Shown here piece after piece: positions 1 to 8,871 of a stretch of 64,000 nucleotides of DNA. Source of the DNA: Nitrospira sp. SG-bin1 (GTDB lineage: Bacteria; Nitrospirota; Nitrospiria; Nitrospirales; Nitrospiraceae); NCBI GenBank assembly GCA_002083365.1, contig LVWS01000032.1, forward strand, positions 186,001-250,000, in the 5' to 3' direction. Below the pieces are notes generated by a model. It was not told where the DNA came from, did no database searches, and worked only from the letters and a program-made list of their open reading frames with translations. Every line of letters begins with the position of its first letter. Position 1 is the stretch's first letter. A program made the position numbers and the translations under genes.

Positions 1-1108
1 TGATCATGAGACGTTCGATGAGATTCCTCAGTTCCCGGATGTTCCCGGGCCATTCGTATTGCCGGAACACGACCATCGCCTCGGGAGAAACTTCCTTCAT
101 CCGCAATCCTTGCTCTTCCACATGGGTCTTCATGAAATGCTGTACCAAGGCCGGAATATCGTCTCTCCGCTCCCGCAGCGGAGGCACGACGATGGGCACC
201 ACGTTGAGACGGTAGTACAGATCCTCCCGAAACTGTCCCTTGCCGATTTCCTTTTCCAAATCCTTGTTGGAAGCCGCCAGGACCCGTACATCGACTTTCA
301 TCAATTTGGTTCCGCCGACTCGCGTGAATTGTTGTTCCTGCAAGGCCCGCAATACTTTGGCCTGCGTATTGAGACTCATGTCGCCGATTTCGTCCAGAAA
401 CAGCGTGCCTCCATCGGCTTGTTCGAACTGCCCGCGCTTCATGGACGTGGCGCCGGTGAAAGAGCCTTTCTCGTGACCGAACAATTCGCTCTCGATCAAC
501 GTTTCAGGGATGGCGGCGCAATTGACGGCCACGAACGGATGGTCCGATCGGGTACTGTGCATATGAATCGCCCGCGCCACCAACTCTTTTCCGGTTCCAT
601 TCTCGCCCCCGATCAACACCCGACTGTTCGTAGGACCCGCCGTTTGGATGAGTTCCCGTAGCCGCTGCATGGCCGGAGACTGGCCCACCAACTCGAACTT
701 TTGCTGAACCTTGTTCCGCAGCGACCGATTCTCTTGCGCCAATCGGAACTGCTCCAACGCTTGTTTGACGCGGTGAGTGACGTTCTCCAAGGACAACGGC
801 TTCTCAATGTAGTCGTACGCCCCCAGTTTGATGGCTTTCACGGCGGTTTCTATCGAGCCATGCCCGGAGATCATCATGACCTGCGTCGCGGGCGCGAATT
901 CTTTCACACGCCGCAAGGTTTCCAATCCGTCCATCTCCGGCATCCAGATATCCAAGATCATGAGATCCGGCGGGTCGGTTCCGTAGATCTTCAAGGCCTC
1001 GACGCCATTGGCCGCCACCGACACGTCATACCCTTCATCTTCCAGAATGCTTCGCAGTGACGTACGAATCGCTTCTTCGTCATCCACCACTAGAATCGAT
1101 GCCGACAT
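1..1108 (-). CDS. NtrC/NtrX-family sigma-54-dependent response regulator (3' end outside window)
   Basis: Partial at the window edge; 369 residues are visible from ATG at 1108. An N-terminal receiver domain (residues 1-120) has the acidic pair VVDDEE and phospho-acceptor Asp53 in LMILDIWMPEMDG. A central AAA+ sigma-54 activator domain follows, with Walker A GENGTGKE and a GSFTGA loop (Ser in place of the usual Ala of GAFTGA). Sequence ends in the AAA+ lid (WPGNIRELRNLIE), so the Fis-type DNA-binding domain lies outside. It starts 39 bp after the NtrY-like kinase stop on the same strand, so the two form a two-component pair. By family it would activate sigma-54 promoters after phosphorylation by that kinase. 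The regulated genes cannot be told from the sequence. Confidence 0.93.
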   Translation of the reverse strand, partial: MSASILVVDDEEAIRTSLRSILEDEGYDVSVAANGVEALKIYGTDPPDLMILDIWMPEMDGLETLRRVKEFAPATQVMMISGHGSIETAVKAIKLGAYDYIEKPLSLENVTHRVKQALEQFRLAQENRSLRNKVQQKFELVGQSPAMQRLRELIQTAGPTNSRVLIGGENGTGKELVARAIHMHSTRSDHPFVAVNCAAIPETLIESELFGHEKGSFTGATSMKRGQFEQADGGTLFLDEIGDMSLNTQAKVLRALQEQQFTRVGGTKLMKVDVRVLAASNKDLEKEIGKGQFREDLYYRLNVVPIVVPPLRERRDDIPALVQHFMKTHVEEQGLRMKEVSPEAMVVFRQYEWPGNIRELRNLIERLMI

Positions 1109-1147
1109 AACTCCCTTCTCCTTGCCACCTACCCTCCGCGGACCGTC

Positions 1148-3481
1148 CTACACCGGCAAATCGAACGTAAACACGGCCCCCCTCGGATGATTGTTCCCGA
1201 CCTGAATCTGTCCTTCATGGTCGGTGATGATCCGGCGGACGATCGCCAGCCCCAACCCGGTTCCAGTTTTTTTGCGTGTAAAATAGGGCACAAACAATCG
1301 TTCCTGATCCTCGGGAGTGATGCCGGGCCCCTCATCCGCGACGGTGACGACCGCACGGCGACGTTTCGTATCATATTTCGTTCCGACCCACAGTCGCCCT
1401 TTTTGATTCATCGCTTGAACCGCGTTGTCAAAGAGATTGACGAAGACGCGTCTCATCTGTTCCCGATCGAAATTGATGAGCGGCAAGTCGTCGTCCAGTT
1501 CCAAAATCAGCTCGATATCCTTCTGGGCCTCGCGATAGAGGGTGGCCACTTCCCTCGCGACATCATGCAAGGATTGCCGAGTCATTTGTGGAGCGGGCAG
1601 GCGGGCGAATTTTGAAAATTCGTCCAGCATCTGCTTCAGGCTCCCCACTTCGTTGATGATGACGTTGGTCGCGTCGTCGAACACCCGGTCAAGGTCGGGA
1701 GATTTCTCGAAGAACTTCTTGCGCAATCGCTGAGCCGACAGCTGAATCGGCGTCAGTGGGTTCTTGATTTCATGGGCGACGCGCTTGGCGACCTCCTGCC
1801 AAGCCGCGACCTTCTGTGCCTTGATCAACTCCGTCAAATCTTCAAAGACCAGCACAAACCCCAGATCCCTGTTGGTTTCATCCCGCATCCGAGAGGCTTT
1901 CAAACCAATGGTGATGAGCTTTCCCTGGATATCCAGTTGTCCTTCCAGGTCCAAATCGTCGCGTTCATCGGCCAGCATACGGTCATACGCCGTCTGGAAC
2001 GAGTCGAGACCGTATTCCTTGAACACCTCATTGGCCGATCGTCCTCTGAACCGGTCGGCAGTCAATCCAAGAATACGCTCGGCCGACGGGTTGAACGTGG
2101 TGATCGTTCCATAGCGGTCGATCGACAAGAGGCCGGCGGCGATCGTGTCCACGACTGTCTCGATATAGGCACGGCGGCGATCCAACTCGACATTCGTGTT
2201 TCGCAGGGTCAAGTTGGCTTCCTCGAGCTTGGACTTACTCCCCTGCAGATCCTGCGTCATCCGATTGAACGACTCGATCAGCGTTCCGATTTCATCTGTG
2301 GCCTTGGCATCGATCTGCACCGACAGATCGCCGTGGGCGACGGCTTCGGTCGCTTCCGCCAACCGCTGAATCGGGACGGTGATGCCGCGCGCCACATAAA
2401 ACCCGAACCACGTCGCACTGAACAGAATCAACACCGCCACGACCGCGACAAAAAGATACGCCCCGGCCTTAATGGGATTCTTCATCGCCTTGATTTGCTT
2501 GTACGCCATGTATTGGCGACCGATCCCCTCCATTTTGGTCAACAGCGATTCAGGGACGTAGGTTTCGACGACCACGACTCCCTCCAGCTCGCCTCGGCGG
2601 CTTCCGGAAGCCACCGGAACGGCAGCGCGCACCAACCGCCCCGTCTGGGCCTCCTGGACGGAGGTAAACTCTTGCTTGCCGTTAATGACCTGTAAGACCA
2701 GCTGGCTGATCGGCAGATCCAACACTCCGGACGGAATGTCATGATCAAGGGCCTTGGTGAGTGTCTCCATTTTGTTCGAAAACACTTCGATTCCCGCCAC
2801 ACCATATTCCATCCGTTTCCGAGCCATCGCCGCGATCAGGAGATCGCGCTGGAAAGGGATCAACATATCTTCGCGGAACAGTTCCTGGGAAATCGCCCGC
2901 GCGCTGTTCACCGCGAGCGCGACATGCCCCGCATGCTGCATGCGAGCCACCTCATACGAGTCCTTCATGACCTTTTCGATGTGCTCGCTGAACCACACAT
3001 CGACAGCCTTGTTGATCAACCCGCTGGCGACGAACGCCAAGAGCAGCGTCGGGATCAACGAGAACCCGATAAAGGCCGCGATAAGCTTGGTCCGAAACCC
3101 TGATCCGACCAGACGGTGTCGGCGTTCGAAATAGGCCTTGATCAAATTTCTGGACAGGAGGAGCACCAGCACCACGAAGCCGATCAGGTCCAAATTGACC
3201 AGGAGGAGAACCAGTGCGTAGCTCGTGGTCGGCAGGAAGGAGCCGCTCTCTTCGGAACCTGGCGCAACCACTTGTGAGTAATAAAGCGTCAGTGCCACGC
3301 AGGGAACGAGGAGGATCAGTACAATCCAGACAGGGCGAAGATGGGGCGGTTTTCGTTCCGGTTCTTTCGGTGGGTCGGTCAACGCGGGCCGCATGTGGCC
3401 GCCCCTCATGACCGGCTGAACCTCCGGAAGTCCTCTGGAGACAGGTCTTAATGCACTTGGGGGATGATCGAGCTCTGACAT
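1148..3481 (-). CDS. NtrY-like membrane sensor histidine kinase
   Basis: 777 residues from ATG at 3481, chosen because GGAAGG lies 8 bp upstream; an in-frame start at 3505 has no such site. N-terminal hydrophobic segments (about residues 45-65, 80-105 and 130-155) and one near 350 bracket a periplasmic sensor region. HAMP, PAS, HisKA (His in VAHEIKNPLTPIQLSAQRL) and HATPase_c (GTGLGLAIVRRI) domains follow. This is the order of NtrY-type kinases, which phosphorylate NtrX-like sigma-54 activators; the gene for one lies immediately downstream. The stimulus is not evident. Nitrogen control is the classical role of NtrY, but many lineages use such pairs for envelope or redox signals, so the NtrY label describes architecture only. 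Confidence 0.93.
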   Translation of the reverse strand: MSELDHPPSALRPVSRGLPEVQPVMRGGHMRPALTDPPKEPERKPPHLRPVWIVLILLVPCVALTLYYSQVVAPGSEESGSFLPTTSYALVLLLVNLDLIGFVVLVLLLSRNLIKAYFERRHRLVGSGFRTKLIAAFIGFSLIPTLLLAFVASGLINKAVDVWFSEHIEKVMKDSYEVARMQHAGHVALAVNSARAISQELFREDMLIPFQRDLLIAAMARKRMEYGVAGIEVFSNKMETLTKALDHDIPSGVLDLPISQLVLQVINGKQEFTSVQEAQTGRLVRAAVPVASGSRRGELEGVVVVETYVPESLLTKMEGIGRQYMAYKQIKAMKNPIKAGAYLFVAVVAVLILFSATWFGFYVARGITVPIQRLAEATEAVAHGDLSVQIDAKATDEIGTLIESFNRMTQDLQGSKSKLEEANLTLRNTNVELDRRRAYIETVVDTIAAGLLSIDRYGTITTFNPSAERILGLTADRFRGRSANEVFKEYGLDSFQTAYDRMLADERDDLDLEGQLDIQGKLITIGLKASRMRDETNRDLGFVLVFEDLTELIKAQKVAAWQEVAKRVAHEIKNPLTPIQLSAQRLRKKFFEKSPDLDRVFDDATNVIINEVGSLKQMLDEFSKFARLPAPQMTRQSLHDVAREVATLYREAQKDIELILELDDDLPLINFDREQMRRVFVNLFDNAVQAMNQKGRLWVGTKYDTKRRRAVVTVADEGPGITPEDQERLFVPYFTRKKTGTGLGLAIVRRIITDHEGQIQVGNNHPRGAVFTFDLPV

Positions 3482-3529
3482 GCAGTCGCCTTCCGGCACC
3501 GTCAACGCAGGGAACCAGGAATTTGTCCC

Positions 3530-3558
3530 ACTATAGCCGACTTACAAGACAGTCACAA
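3530..3558 (-). promoter_or_regulatory. Sigma-70-type promoter for the kinase/regulator pair
   Basis: On the minus strand TTGTGA (3558-3553) is followed after 17 bp by TATAGT (3535-3530), about 45 bp upstream of the kinase ATG. Spacing is ideal, with 4/6 and 5/6 matches. Predicted by eye only. Confidence 0.45.
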
Positions 3559-3619
3559 AGCTTGCCGCACATCTCGCAGCACCCAAACCGGGCAGCTCAC
3601 GGATCCTAAAGATGGGAAA

Positions 3620-4012
3620 CTACTTCGGTGATGCCAACGTGACATACTTCATGCGAAGCGCATAGAGCATGTCGCGCAGGACCGTCTGCTCATCAGGGGT
3701 CAGATTGCCCTTTGTCTTGTTTTCCAAGACAGACAAGAGATCGATGATTTCCTTGGCTTGCGGCAGATTGACGGGTATTGGAGCCTGCGCAGGATCCAGT
3801 TGCTCGCCCATCAGCATGAGCGAGGACGAACCCAATGAGATCACGAAGGATGAGAACGTGACCGGAGGTGTCGGAGGTGCTTGAGCCTGAGATGGTTCGG
3901 TCGACGATGTCGCAGATGTCGTTTGCGCGGCAGGCGACGGCGAGGCGGGAGCCTGCTCGGCTCCTCCGCTGGCCCGCCGATCACGAACGACGAATCCTTG
4001 CTCCTCCGCCAT
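3620..4012 (-). CDS. DUF1844 family protein
   Basis: 130 residues from ATG at 4012, preceded by GAGGAGCT. The first 50 residues are a low-complexity Ala/Pro/Ser/Gln linker. The rest is a compact helical domain with the run FSSFVISLGSSSLMLMG, then the conserved pattern around DLLSVLENKTKGNLTPDE that typifies DUF1844. The family is widespread, cytoplasmic and of unknown function. The next gene downstream (the kinase) is 140 bp away with its own promoter, so co-transcription is doubtful. Confidence 0.85.
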   Translation of the reverse strand: MAEEQGFVVRDRRASGGAEQAPASPSPAAQTTSATSSTEPSQAQAPPTPPVTFSSFVISLGSSSLMLMGEQLDPAQAPIPVNLPQAKEIIDLLSVLENKTKGNLTPDEQTVLRDMLYALRMKYVTLASPK

Positions 4013-4164
4013 AGCTCCTCACTCCTCCGGTATGGCCGGTACCCTACCATAGGGTCCATTCGGTCGCAAGCCACCAGCCGACCGGACGCGAGCCGACGGG
4101 GACCTGATACCTCCCCGCGCTATGCGTGGTGTCTGTTCCCGTCTGGAAGCTATCGAAGGCGCGT

Positions 4165-4171
4165 GTTAGGC
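4165..4171 (-). repeat. attC-like R'' core (GCCTAAC on minus strand)
   Basis: The 7-mer fits the integron attC inverse core RYYYAAC and lies 6 bp after the stop of the 148-residue unknown gene, the position it takes in a gene cassette. Downstream on the minus strand there is a weak inverted match (GACGGGAAC with GTCCCCGTC), but no clear GTTRRRY partner before 4020. The site is therefore incomplete or degenerate. Confidence 0.4.
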
Positions 4172-4177
4172 AAGGAA

Positions 4178-4624
4178 TTAGCCGGCGCTGCGTTCGCTCT
4201 GCCTGAGTACTTGCTGTTCGGACTCCACCTCACGACCCCATGCAGCCTGCGTGAAACCGGCACCCTCAAACTCAATACTCCCCGCCGGCCAGTTGACGGC
4301 GAGCCGCCAGATGGTGGCCGTATAGCGAGGGCTCACCTCGGAGCTGCGCTCGACTCCCGCCAGGGGAATGGGCCCGAGTGCGGCACTCGGCGTGGCCCAG
4401 TCGATATTGATGCGAAGGTTAGTCACCTCGTGGAAAGTGAGCCTAGCCGGGACGATGAAAAAGGTGATTCGATCGCTCACCCTCTTCCATTCAAGGATGT
4501 AGTCTAAGTCCAACTCGAGCTCACCCGCGCCATACTGTCCTTCAGCGATACGCAAGCCATGGACATGGCAGTCATGCCAGGACATCGACTCGAAATCCGC
4601 TGTGGACCACGTGCGCTGATTCAT
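4178..4624 (-). CDS. Conserved hypothetical protein, cassette-borne
   Basis: 148 residues from ATG at 4624. The frame stays open upstream to 4909, but that part overlaps the previous gene out of frame and reads Arg/Cys-rich, so the internal ATG is preferred. The protein has alternating beta-strand-like hydrophobics (RITFFIVPARLTFHEVTNL) and a His/Trp-rich start (MSWHDCHVHGL). No signal peptide or membrane segment. I do not recognise the family. It lies 28 bp behind the 129-residue gene on the same strand and is followed at once by an attC-like 7-mer, so the pair looks like cargo of a mobile gene cassette. Confidence 0.6.
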   Translation of the reverse strand: MNQRTWSTADFESMSWHDCHVHGLRIAEGQYGAGELELDLDYILEWKRVSDRITFFIVPARLTFHEVTNLRINIDWATPSAALGPIPLAGVERSSEVSPRYTATIWRLAVNWPAGSIEFEGAGFTQAAWGREVESEQQVLRQSERSAG

Positions 4625-4652
4625 CGTGACTATCAATAGCGCAACATAGCCG

Positions 4653-5042
4653 TCACTGCGTTCTCCCAAATCGTTCCTTGAACCCGTCACGCGCGTCGCC
4701 AATGAACACGAGCAATTCATCCTCCGAAACAGTGATAACCTCGATGTTGAGGCGAGCTGCTTCCTGATACATCGCGCCTGCAACGTATCCTTCTGCAACG
4801 AACAGCCTTTGCGGCAACTTGCCTTCGCGACCCTGCCCCTGCAGCAGCAAGCGGCGCGACTCTTGCGCGGACGGACCTGTGGCGCGAGAGGAATACATTT
4901 CCATACCAAGAATGTAGCAACTCGCCGCGTCCATTAACGCGATACAATCAAAGTCGCCATTTTGTTCCGTGATAATAGGCGCATCATTGAGCCGGAAAGC
5001 AATCCACGCATCGTTGACCTTAAATTGATTGGGGTGACGCAT
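4653..5042 (-). CDS. Hypothetical protein, cassette-borne
   Basis: 129 residues from ATG at 5042; a GTG at 5051 would add three. There is no Shine-Dalgarno site, which is common in integron cassettes where the ORF begins just inside the recombination site. Here GTTAGGC ends about 20 bp before the ATG. The C-terminal half has a mixed alpha/beta look (RLFVAEGYVAGAMYQEAARL, then NIEVITVSEDELLVF). No family assigned. Gene order with the next ORF suggests a two-gene unit. Confidence 0.55.
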   Translation of the reverse strand: MRHPNQFKVNDAWIAFRLNDAPIITEQNGDFDCIALMDAASCYILGMEMYSSRATGPSAQESRRLLLQGQGREGKLPQRLFVAEGYVAGAMYQEAARLNIEVITVSEDELLVFIGDARDGFKERFGRTQ

Positions 5043-5061
5043 GAGCCGCACTACTAGTGAC

Positions 5062-5068
5062 GCCTAAC
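5062..5068 (-). repeat. attC-like R' core (GTTAGGC on minus strand)
   Basis: On the minus strand the sequence TGAAGCCAAACGTTAGGC matches the L'-R' end of an integron attC site (GTTRRRY core). It is the exact inverted partner of the 7-mer at 4165-4171; the two enclose exactly the two unknown genes. Confidence 0.45.
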
Positions 5069-5076
5069 GTTTGGCT

Positions 5077-5361
5077 TCAGGTGGCCCGCACAAGTTCTCG
5101 AATCGAGAGAGCTAGGCTCACAGACTGAGGTATTACGACGCAAGCCATCTGCTGCATGTCAGAAAGCTGCATCCCGTGGGTCCGCTGAGCTGTCGATTGA
5201 TTGCACTTTAGAATGGTCAAAATTATCTGATCAAACTGCAACACCGTGGCGCGACCGAGGTACGGCTCGTTATCAGGCATGAAGACAGCCGAGTCTTTCG
5301 AATCGGATTGTATGGGCATCGGGTCCTCAAACCACCTCACTACGTGTAGGCCGACCTGCAT
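5077..5361 (-). pseudogene. Truncated hypothetical gene abutting the attC-like site
   Basis: 94 residues from ATG at 5361. The composition is protein-like (FDQIILTILKCNQSTAQRT; IPQSVSLALSIRELVR). The reading frame stops inside the attC-like end, right after SIRELVR, a point where the hydrophobic/charged pattern looks unfinished. I read it as the front part of a larger protein cut off by the recombination site. Alternatively it is an intact small unknown protein. No function assigned. Confidence 0.4.
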
Positions 5362-5478
5362 AAGAGCCAGATCCGCAGGTTCCTATCCGCCCAACACGCC
5401 GCTACGGTTTGCGAACTGTACGCCTGGACTGCTGGCGTTTCAATAGGGAGAGACGGTGTCTATAGAGAGCAGACGCCA

Positions 5479-5506
5479 TTGAAGCAACGGCAGTTCTCGG
5501 TATAGA
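5479..5506 (+). promoter_or_regulatory. Sigma-70-type promoter of mazG
   Basis: TTGAAG (5479-5484), 16 bp, TATAGA (5501-5506). The mazG ATG is at 5519, so the transcript would start only about 6 nt before it. No Shine-Dalgarno site is present, consistent with near-leaderless translation. Confidence 0.45.
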
Positions 5507-5518
5507 GTGGCGGCATCG

Positions 5519-6433
5519 ATGTCGGAACGATTCTCCAAACTCGTCGGGATCATGGCGGCGCTGCGCGCCCAGAACGGCTGTCCCTGGGACCGGAAGCAGA
5601 CCCACGAATCGCTGAAGCCCTATCTGCTCGAGGAAACCTACGAGGTCTTGGAGACGATTGACCAGGGCGATACGGCCAAGTTAAAGGAAGAACTGGGCGA
5701 CGTCCTGTTACAGGTGATTTTTCACGGCCAGATCGCCGCCGAGAACAGAGCCTTTACCGTAGACGATGTGCTGGACACGCTGAACGAGAAACTTATCCGC
5801 CGGCATCCCCATGTTTTCGGGACCGAGGACCAAGCCGGTTTTCTCACCAACGGGGAACAGGTCCTCAGCCAATGGGAACAGATCAAACGCGCGGAGCGGA
5901 ACGCGGCAGGGAACAAACAATCAGCGCTCGAAGGAGTGCCCAAAACCCTGCCGGCCCTACTGCGCGCCTATCAAACGCAAGCCAGAGCCGCCCGGGTCGG
6001 ATTCGATTGGCCGCACAATGCCGCAGGCTTCGAACAGATCTTCGGCAAGGTGGCGGAAGAAATCGGCGAGCTCAAGGACGCGCTCGCTCAGGCCGGGAGC
6101 CAGGTTGAGGCTGAGATTAAGAATGAGCGAAGCCAGTCTGACGGACAGACAGACATCGAGGCGGAACTCGGTGATATCTTGTTCTCGCTGGTCAATCTGG
6201 CCCGCTTCGTAAAAGTTAACCCGGAAGAAGCGCTTCGCCGATCGACCAATCGATTCATCGACCGATTTCACCTGGTGGAAGCGCAAGCAACAGAGCAAGG
6301 TCGGTCTCTACCAGACATGACGCTGGCGGAAATGGATGTGCTCTGGGAACAGGCGAAACAACGCCTGCATCACCACCCTAAGGACGCATCCGAACAAGCG
6401 CCCTCTTCACCATCGAAGGACACAAGTCTATGA
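5519..6433 (+). CDS. mazG: Nucleoside triphosphate pyrophosphohydrolase MazG
   Basis: 304 residues from ATG at 5519 (an upstream in-frame GTG at 5507 is less likely). MazG hydrolyses NTPs/dNTPs to monophosphate and PPi, a house-cleaning role. Two MazG modules are visible. The N-terminal one has the hallmark NGCPWDRKQTHESL and the EExxE...ELGD metal site (EETYEV, ELGDVL). The C-terminal one repeats the pattern (EIGELKD ... ELGDILFSLVNLARF). Length is somewhat above the usual 260-270 because of an acidic/Ser-Gln linker between the modules and a disordered tail. The stop overlaps the start of the next gene (ATGA). Confidence 0.95.
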   Translation: MSERFSKLVGIMAALRAQNGCPWDRKQTHESLKPYLLEETYEVLETIDQGDTAKLKEELGDVLLQVIFHGQIAAENRAFTVDDVLDTLNEKLIRRHPHVFGTEDQAGFLTNGEQVLSQWEQIKRAERNAAGNKQSALEGVPKTLPALLRAYQTQARAARVGFDWPHNAAGFEQIFGKVAEEIGELKDALAQAGSQVEAEIKNERSQSDGQTDIEAELGDILFSLVNLARFVKVNPEEALRRSTNRFIDRFHLVEAQATEQGRSLPDMTLAEMDVLWEQAKQRLHHHPKDASEQAPSSPSKDTSL

Positions 6434-7047
6434 GCGAAAATCAGGGACCGTACCAAGAAGGAAAGCGTGCGGGGCTGCATCCGTTGATCGTTGTCTTTGG
6501 AATATTGATCGGACTGTGGCTGTTCGTTGCTCTAATCGTTCCCAGTTCGAGGAACAAACAGGCGACCGGGACGGAGGGCCCCACTGTCTCGGTCATCGAA
6601 GATCCGGAAGCGGCGCCGGTCATGTTTAAAGTCCAAACAACCCTTTTGGATATGAACACGTTGGGGTTGGTCGTTCCCCCTCAAGCGACGGATAGTCAGA
6701 TCGTCGCCCTTTTGAAACGCCTCAAACAAGCACGCCTGGACGGCATACTCGGTGAGCAGCTTCCCTCCACGACCCCCGGCCACAAACTCGGTGCTCACGC
6801 CATTGCAGACATCTTCATCTTTTCAGAGAAGCACCTCGCGGAAGCCGATACGCTCCGGACTTTGGCGCGAGGGGCCCATGCGCCGGGGACGCTCTATCCG
6901 AATGCCGTCCCGTTCGAGGTGGCCATGGAGCATGTGCGTGGCCATTACCGTATTGACTTGAACGATACCGGCAGCCCGGACAAGGGATCGCTCGGTTTCG
7001 CGGACGAGTCAGGGGTCCACTCGAGACACTATCGAAGAATTTTTTAA
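6430..7047 (+). CDS. Membrane-anchored hypothetical protein
   Basis: 205 residues; its ATG overlaps the mazG stop by 4 nt, so it is translationally coupled. One transmembrane segment (LIVVFGILIGLWLFVALIV, about residues 19-37) is followed by a region of short helices with an extracytoplasmic look. The segment TDSQIVALLKRLKQARLDGILGEQL is helical. No family recognised. Coupling to mazG is the only functional clue. Confidence 0.8.
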   Translation: MSENQGPYQEGKRAGLHPLIVVFGILIGLWLFVALIVPSSRNKQATGTEGPTVSVIEDPEAAPVMFKVQTTLLDMNTLGLVVPPQATDSQIVALLKRLKQARLDGILGEQLPSTTPGHKLGAHAIADIFIFSEKHLAEADTLRTLARGAHAPGTLYPNAVPFEVAMEHVRGHYRIDLNDTGSPDKGSLGFADESGVHSRHYRRIF

Positions 7048-7077
7048 CCGACGGCTTGCGACGTTCCTCGCACACCA

Positions 7078-7494
7078 TCAGAGACCGGCTCGTCTCTTCA
7101 CTTCCGCCTGAATCGCCGATTGTTCCGCCACCAGGAACGCTTCAAGCTTGGGGAATAAATGGGCCAAAGAGCCCGCGAACGGGGGCACCATCACATCACG
7201 TCGTTCCGTCAACATGCCCTCCTCTTCAGCCACTCGCATCTTTCGATCTGCAATCGTTTTAGAGAGAATGTTGCTCAACATCAATTGCTGACCCGGTGAT
7301 CCGCCGATCATCCCGAAGAGACGACGCTTCATGACTTCCAGCTCTTCGGGTATCGAAACCTTCACGCGCACGCCGTGCGGCGTCGGCCAAGTCGACCGTT
7401 GAATCGAATAGTCATAGGAAAACACCTGTTCTCGAGGCTCGCGAAACGGACCGGTGACATCCACGATGGCAAAAGCATGTTCAGTTGACGACAT
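7078..7494 (-). CDS. Conserved hypothetical protein
   Basis: 138 residues from ATG at 7494 with GGAG 9 bp upstream. It is predicted soluble: a beta-rich first half (YDYSIQRSTWPTPHGVRVKVSIP) and a helical second half with many charged residues. No motif I know. Convergent with the preceding gene and divergent from the Sel1-repeat gene. Confidence 0.75.
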   Translation of the reverse strand: MSSTEHAFAIVDVTGPFREPREQVFSYDYSIQRSTWPTPHGVRVKVSIPEELEVMKRRLFGMIGGSPGQQLMLSNILSKTIADRKMRVAEEEGMLTERRDVMVPPFAGSLAHLFPKLEAFLVAEQSAIQAEVKRRAGL

Positions 7495-7538
7495 GGTTCA
7501 CGCACTCCTGGGCCATGAAAACGCCCTCTATCGACCCC

Positions 7539-7583
7539 ACTATAAGAGCTTGAAGTTGAAGAGGACAAGAGGCTATTTATAGA
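7539..7583. promoter_or_regulatory. Divergent promoter pair
   Basis: Minus strand: TTGTCC (7568-7563), 18 bp, TATAGT (7544-7539), serving the 138-residue gene. Plus strand: TTGAAG (7556-7561), 16 bp, TATAGA (7578-7583), serving the Sel1-repeat gene. The two overlap, so their use may be mutually exclusive. Confidence 0.4.
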
Positions 7584-7740
7584 GCGGCGGTTGTCCATAA
7601 GAGCCACCGGCCGGACAGTTCCGGAAATGCTGGACTTTGGCAGCGACCCAGTGCAGCAGCGGTGCGTGAGATTCAGAGCCTGAAGCAGGTTTCTGACACG
7701 CGCCCACAGATTCCAACCGAGTATTCTTCCGGGTGAAGGT

Positions 7741-8754
7741 ATGGCCAAGAAAGGCTATCCTGGACTTGTCTTGGTCCCCCCTAGCGATCGAACGATCTTA
7801 CGACGCCGCATACTACGCTGGTCGTTGTGTCTCATCGCTCTGATCTGGGGTGCATCAACATTGAGCGTGTGGCGACCCACCTCACACGATAGCGTAAGCT
7901 GTCCGCCTGCTGTCGGGCAGGAAACCTCGGTCGATTCCCCTGAAAAATGTGGCCAACTGGAACCGATCCCAGAGCCCCCATCGAATCCGAACGAATTCAC
8001 TCTGACACAAGTCTCACAGGCTGAAGGCCTGACCGAATCCAAGGATCCCCTGCCTTCACCTCCTGATCCCAATCGGCCCGCGGCAGAGCACAATCATGAT
8101 CAAGCCTCACAACCTCAGCCATCCGAGCCGGCCCACCATCCCGTGAACCACGACGTTGCCCCTCACACGAACGACAAATCAGCAGCACGCTTGCCGGCCG
8201 CGATACCTTCCCAAAATCCGACGATCGACGTTCGCTTACCCGATGCTCCCGCAACACCGCAGAGTCACGGTCCAGACCCAAAGCCGACGTCCTCCGAGCT
8301 GACCATCCGTCCCGTTGACCACAACGTTGCATCTTTAGGAAACGACGGATCGGCATCAAGTGCGACCTCAAAACCTGCCCAAGATCCGGACATCGACGTT
8401 CGCTTGGCCGAACAGGGCGATGCATTTGCCCAGTATCGCCTCGGACGGTTCTATGCCCAACAGAATGGACGGCAAGCGCCCGAATCCGTGAAGTGGTATA
8501 AGAAAGCCGCTACCGGTCTTCGGCATTTGGCAGAAACGGGCAACGGGCAAGCCATGTACGTGCTTGGCGTCATGTATGCCTATGGGCGAGGGGTCACAAG
8601 GGATACAGAACAAGCACGGCGGTGGTTGACGCAAGCGGTTGAAAATAAGATCACGGCGGCTCAGCCGGTTCTTACGAGTCTAGAAACGAATCGTGGGACT
8701 GATCCCAGATCCCCGACAAGCAACCGAAGCAAAAACGTTAGTCAGCACCATTAA
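7741..8754 (+). CDS. Membrane-anchored Sel1-repeat protein
   Basis: 337 residues. An N-terminal positively charged stretch and one transmembrane helix (about residues 28-45) are followed by roughly 170 residues of Pro/Ser/His-rich linker, in which a segment around HHPVNHDVAPHTND recurs later as IRPVDHNVASLGND (an internal duplication). The last 110 residues carry Sel1/TPR-like repeats (AEQGDAFAQYRLGRFYAQ; GQAMYVLGVMYAYGRGV; DTEQARRWLTQA). Sel1 repeats are protein-interaction scaffolds. The long linker would let the repeat domain reach across the periplasm. Partner unknown. Confidence 0.8.
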   Translation: MAKKGYPGLVLVPPSDRTILRRRILRWSLCLIALIWGASTLSVWRPTSHDSVSCPPAVGQETSVDSPEKCGQLEPIPEPPSNPNEFTLTQVSQAEGLTESKDPLPSPPDPNRPAAEHNHDQASQPQPSEPAHHPVNHDVAPHTNDKSAARLPAAIPSQNPTIDVRLPDAPATPQSHGPDPKPTSSELTIRPVDHNVASLGNDGSASSATSKPAQDPDIDVRLAEQGDAFAQYRLGRFYAQQNGRQAPESVKWYKKAATGLRHLAETGNGQAMYVLGVMYAYGRGVTRDTEQARRWLTQAVENKITAAQPVLTSLETNRGTDPRSPTSNRSKNVSQHH

Positions 8755-8871
8755 GCGGGCTTCAAACGGGAGAATAGCTGGGATCCTGGACAGTTCTCTC
8801 TACAACCCCTAGGCGCTGGACGAACATTCGCTTGATAAGTAACTGCTTCCTCTCCAGCATAATGGCTTAAC

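Noticed and set aside
59..661. Long plus-strand frame opposite the response regulator
   Set aside because: Antisense shadow of a clear AAA+ domain on the minus strand; composition is His/Arg-rich and without family features.
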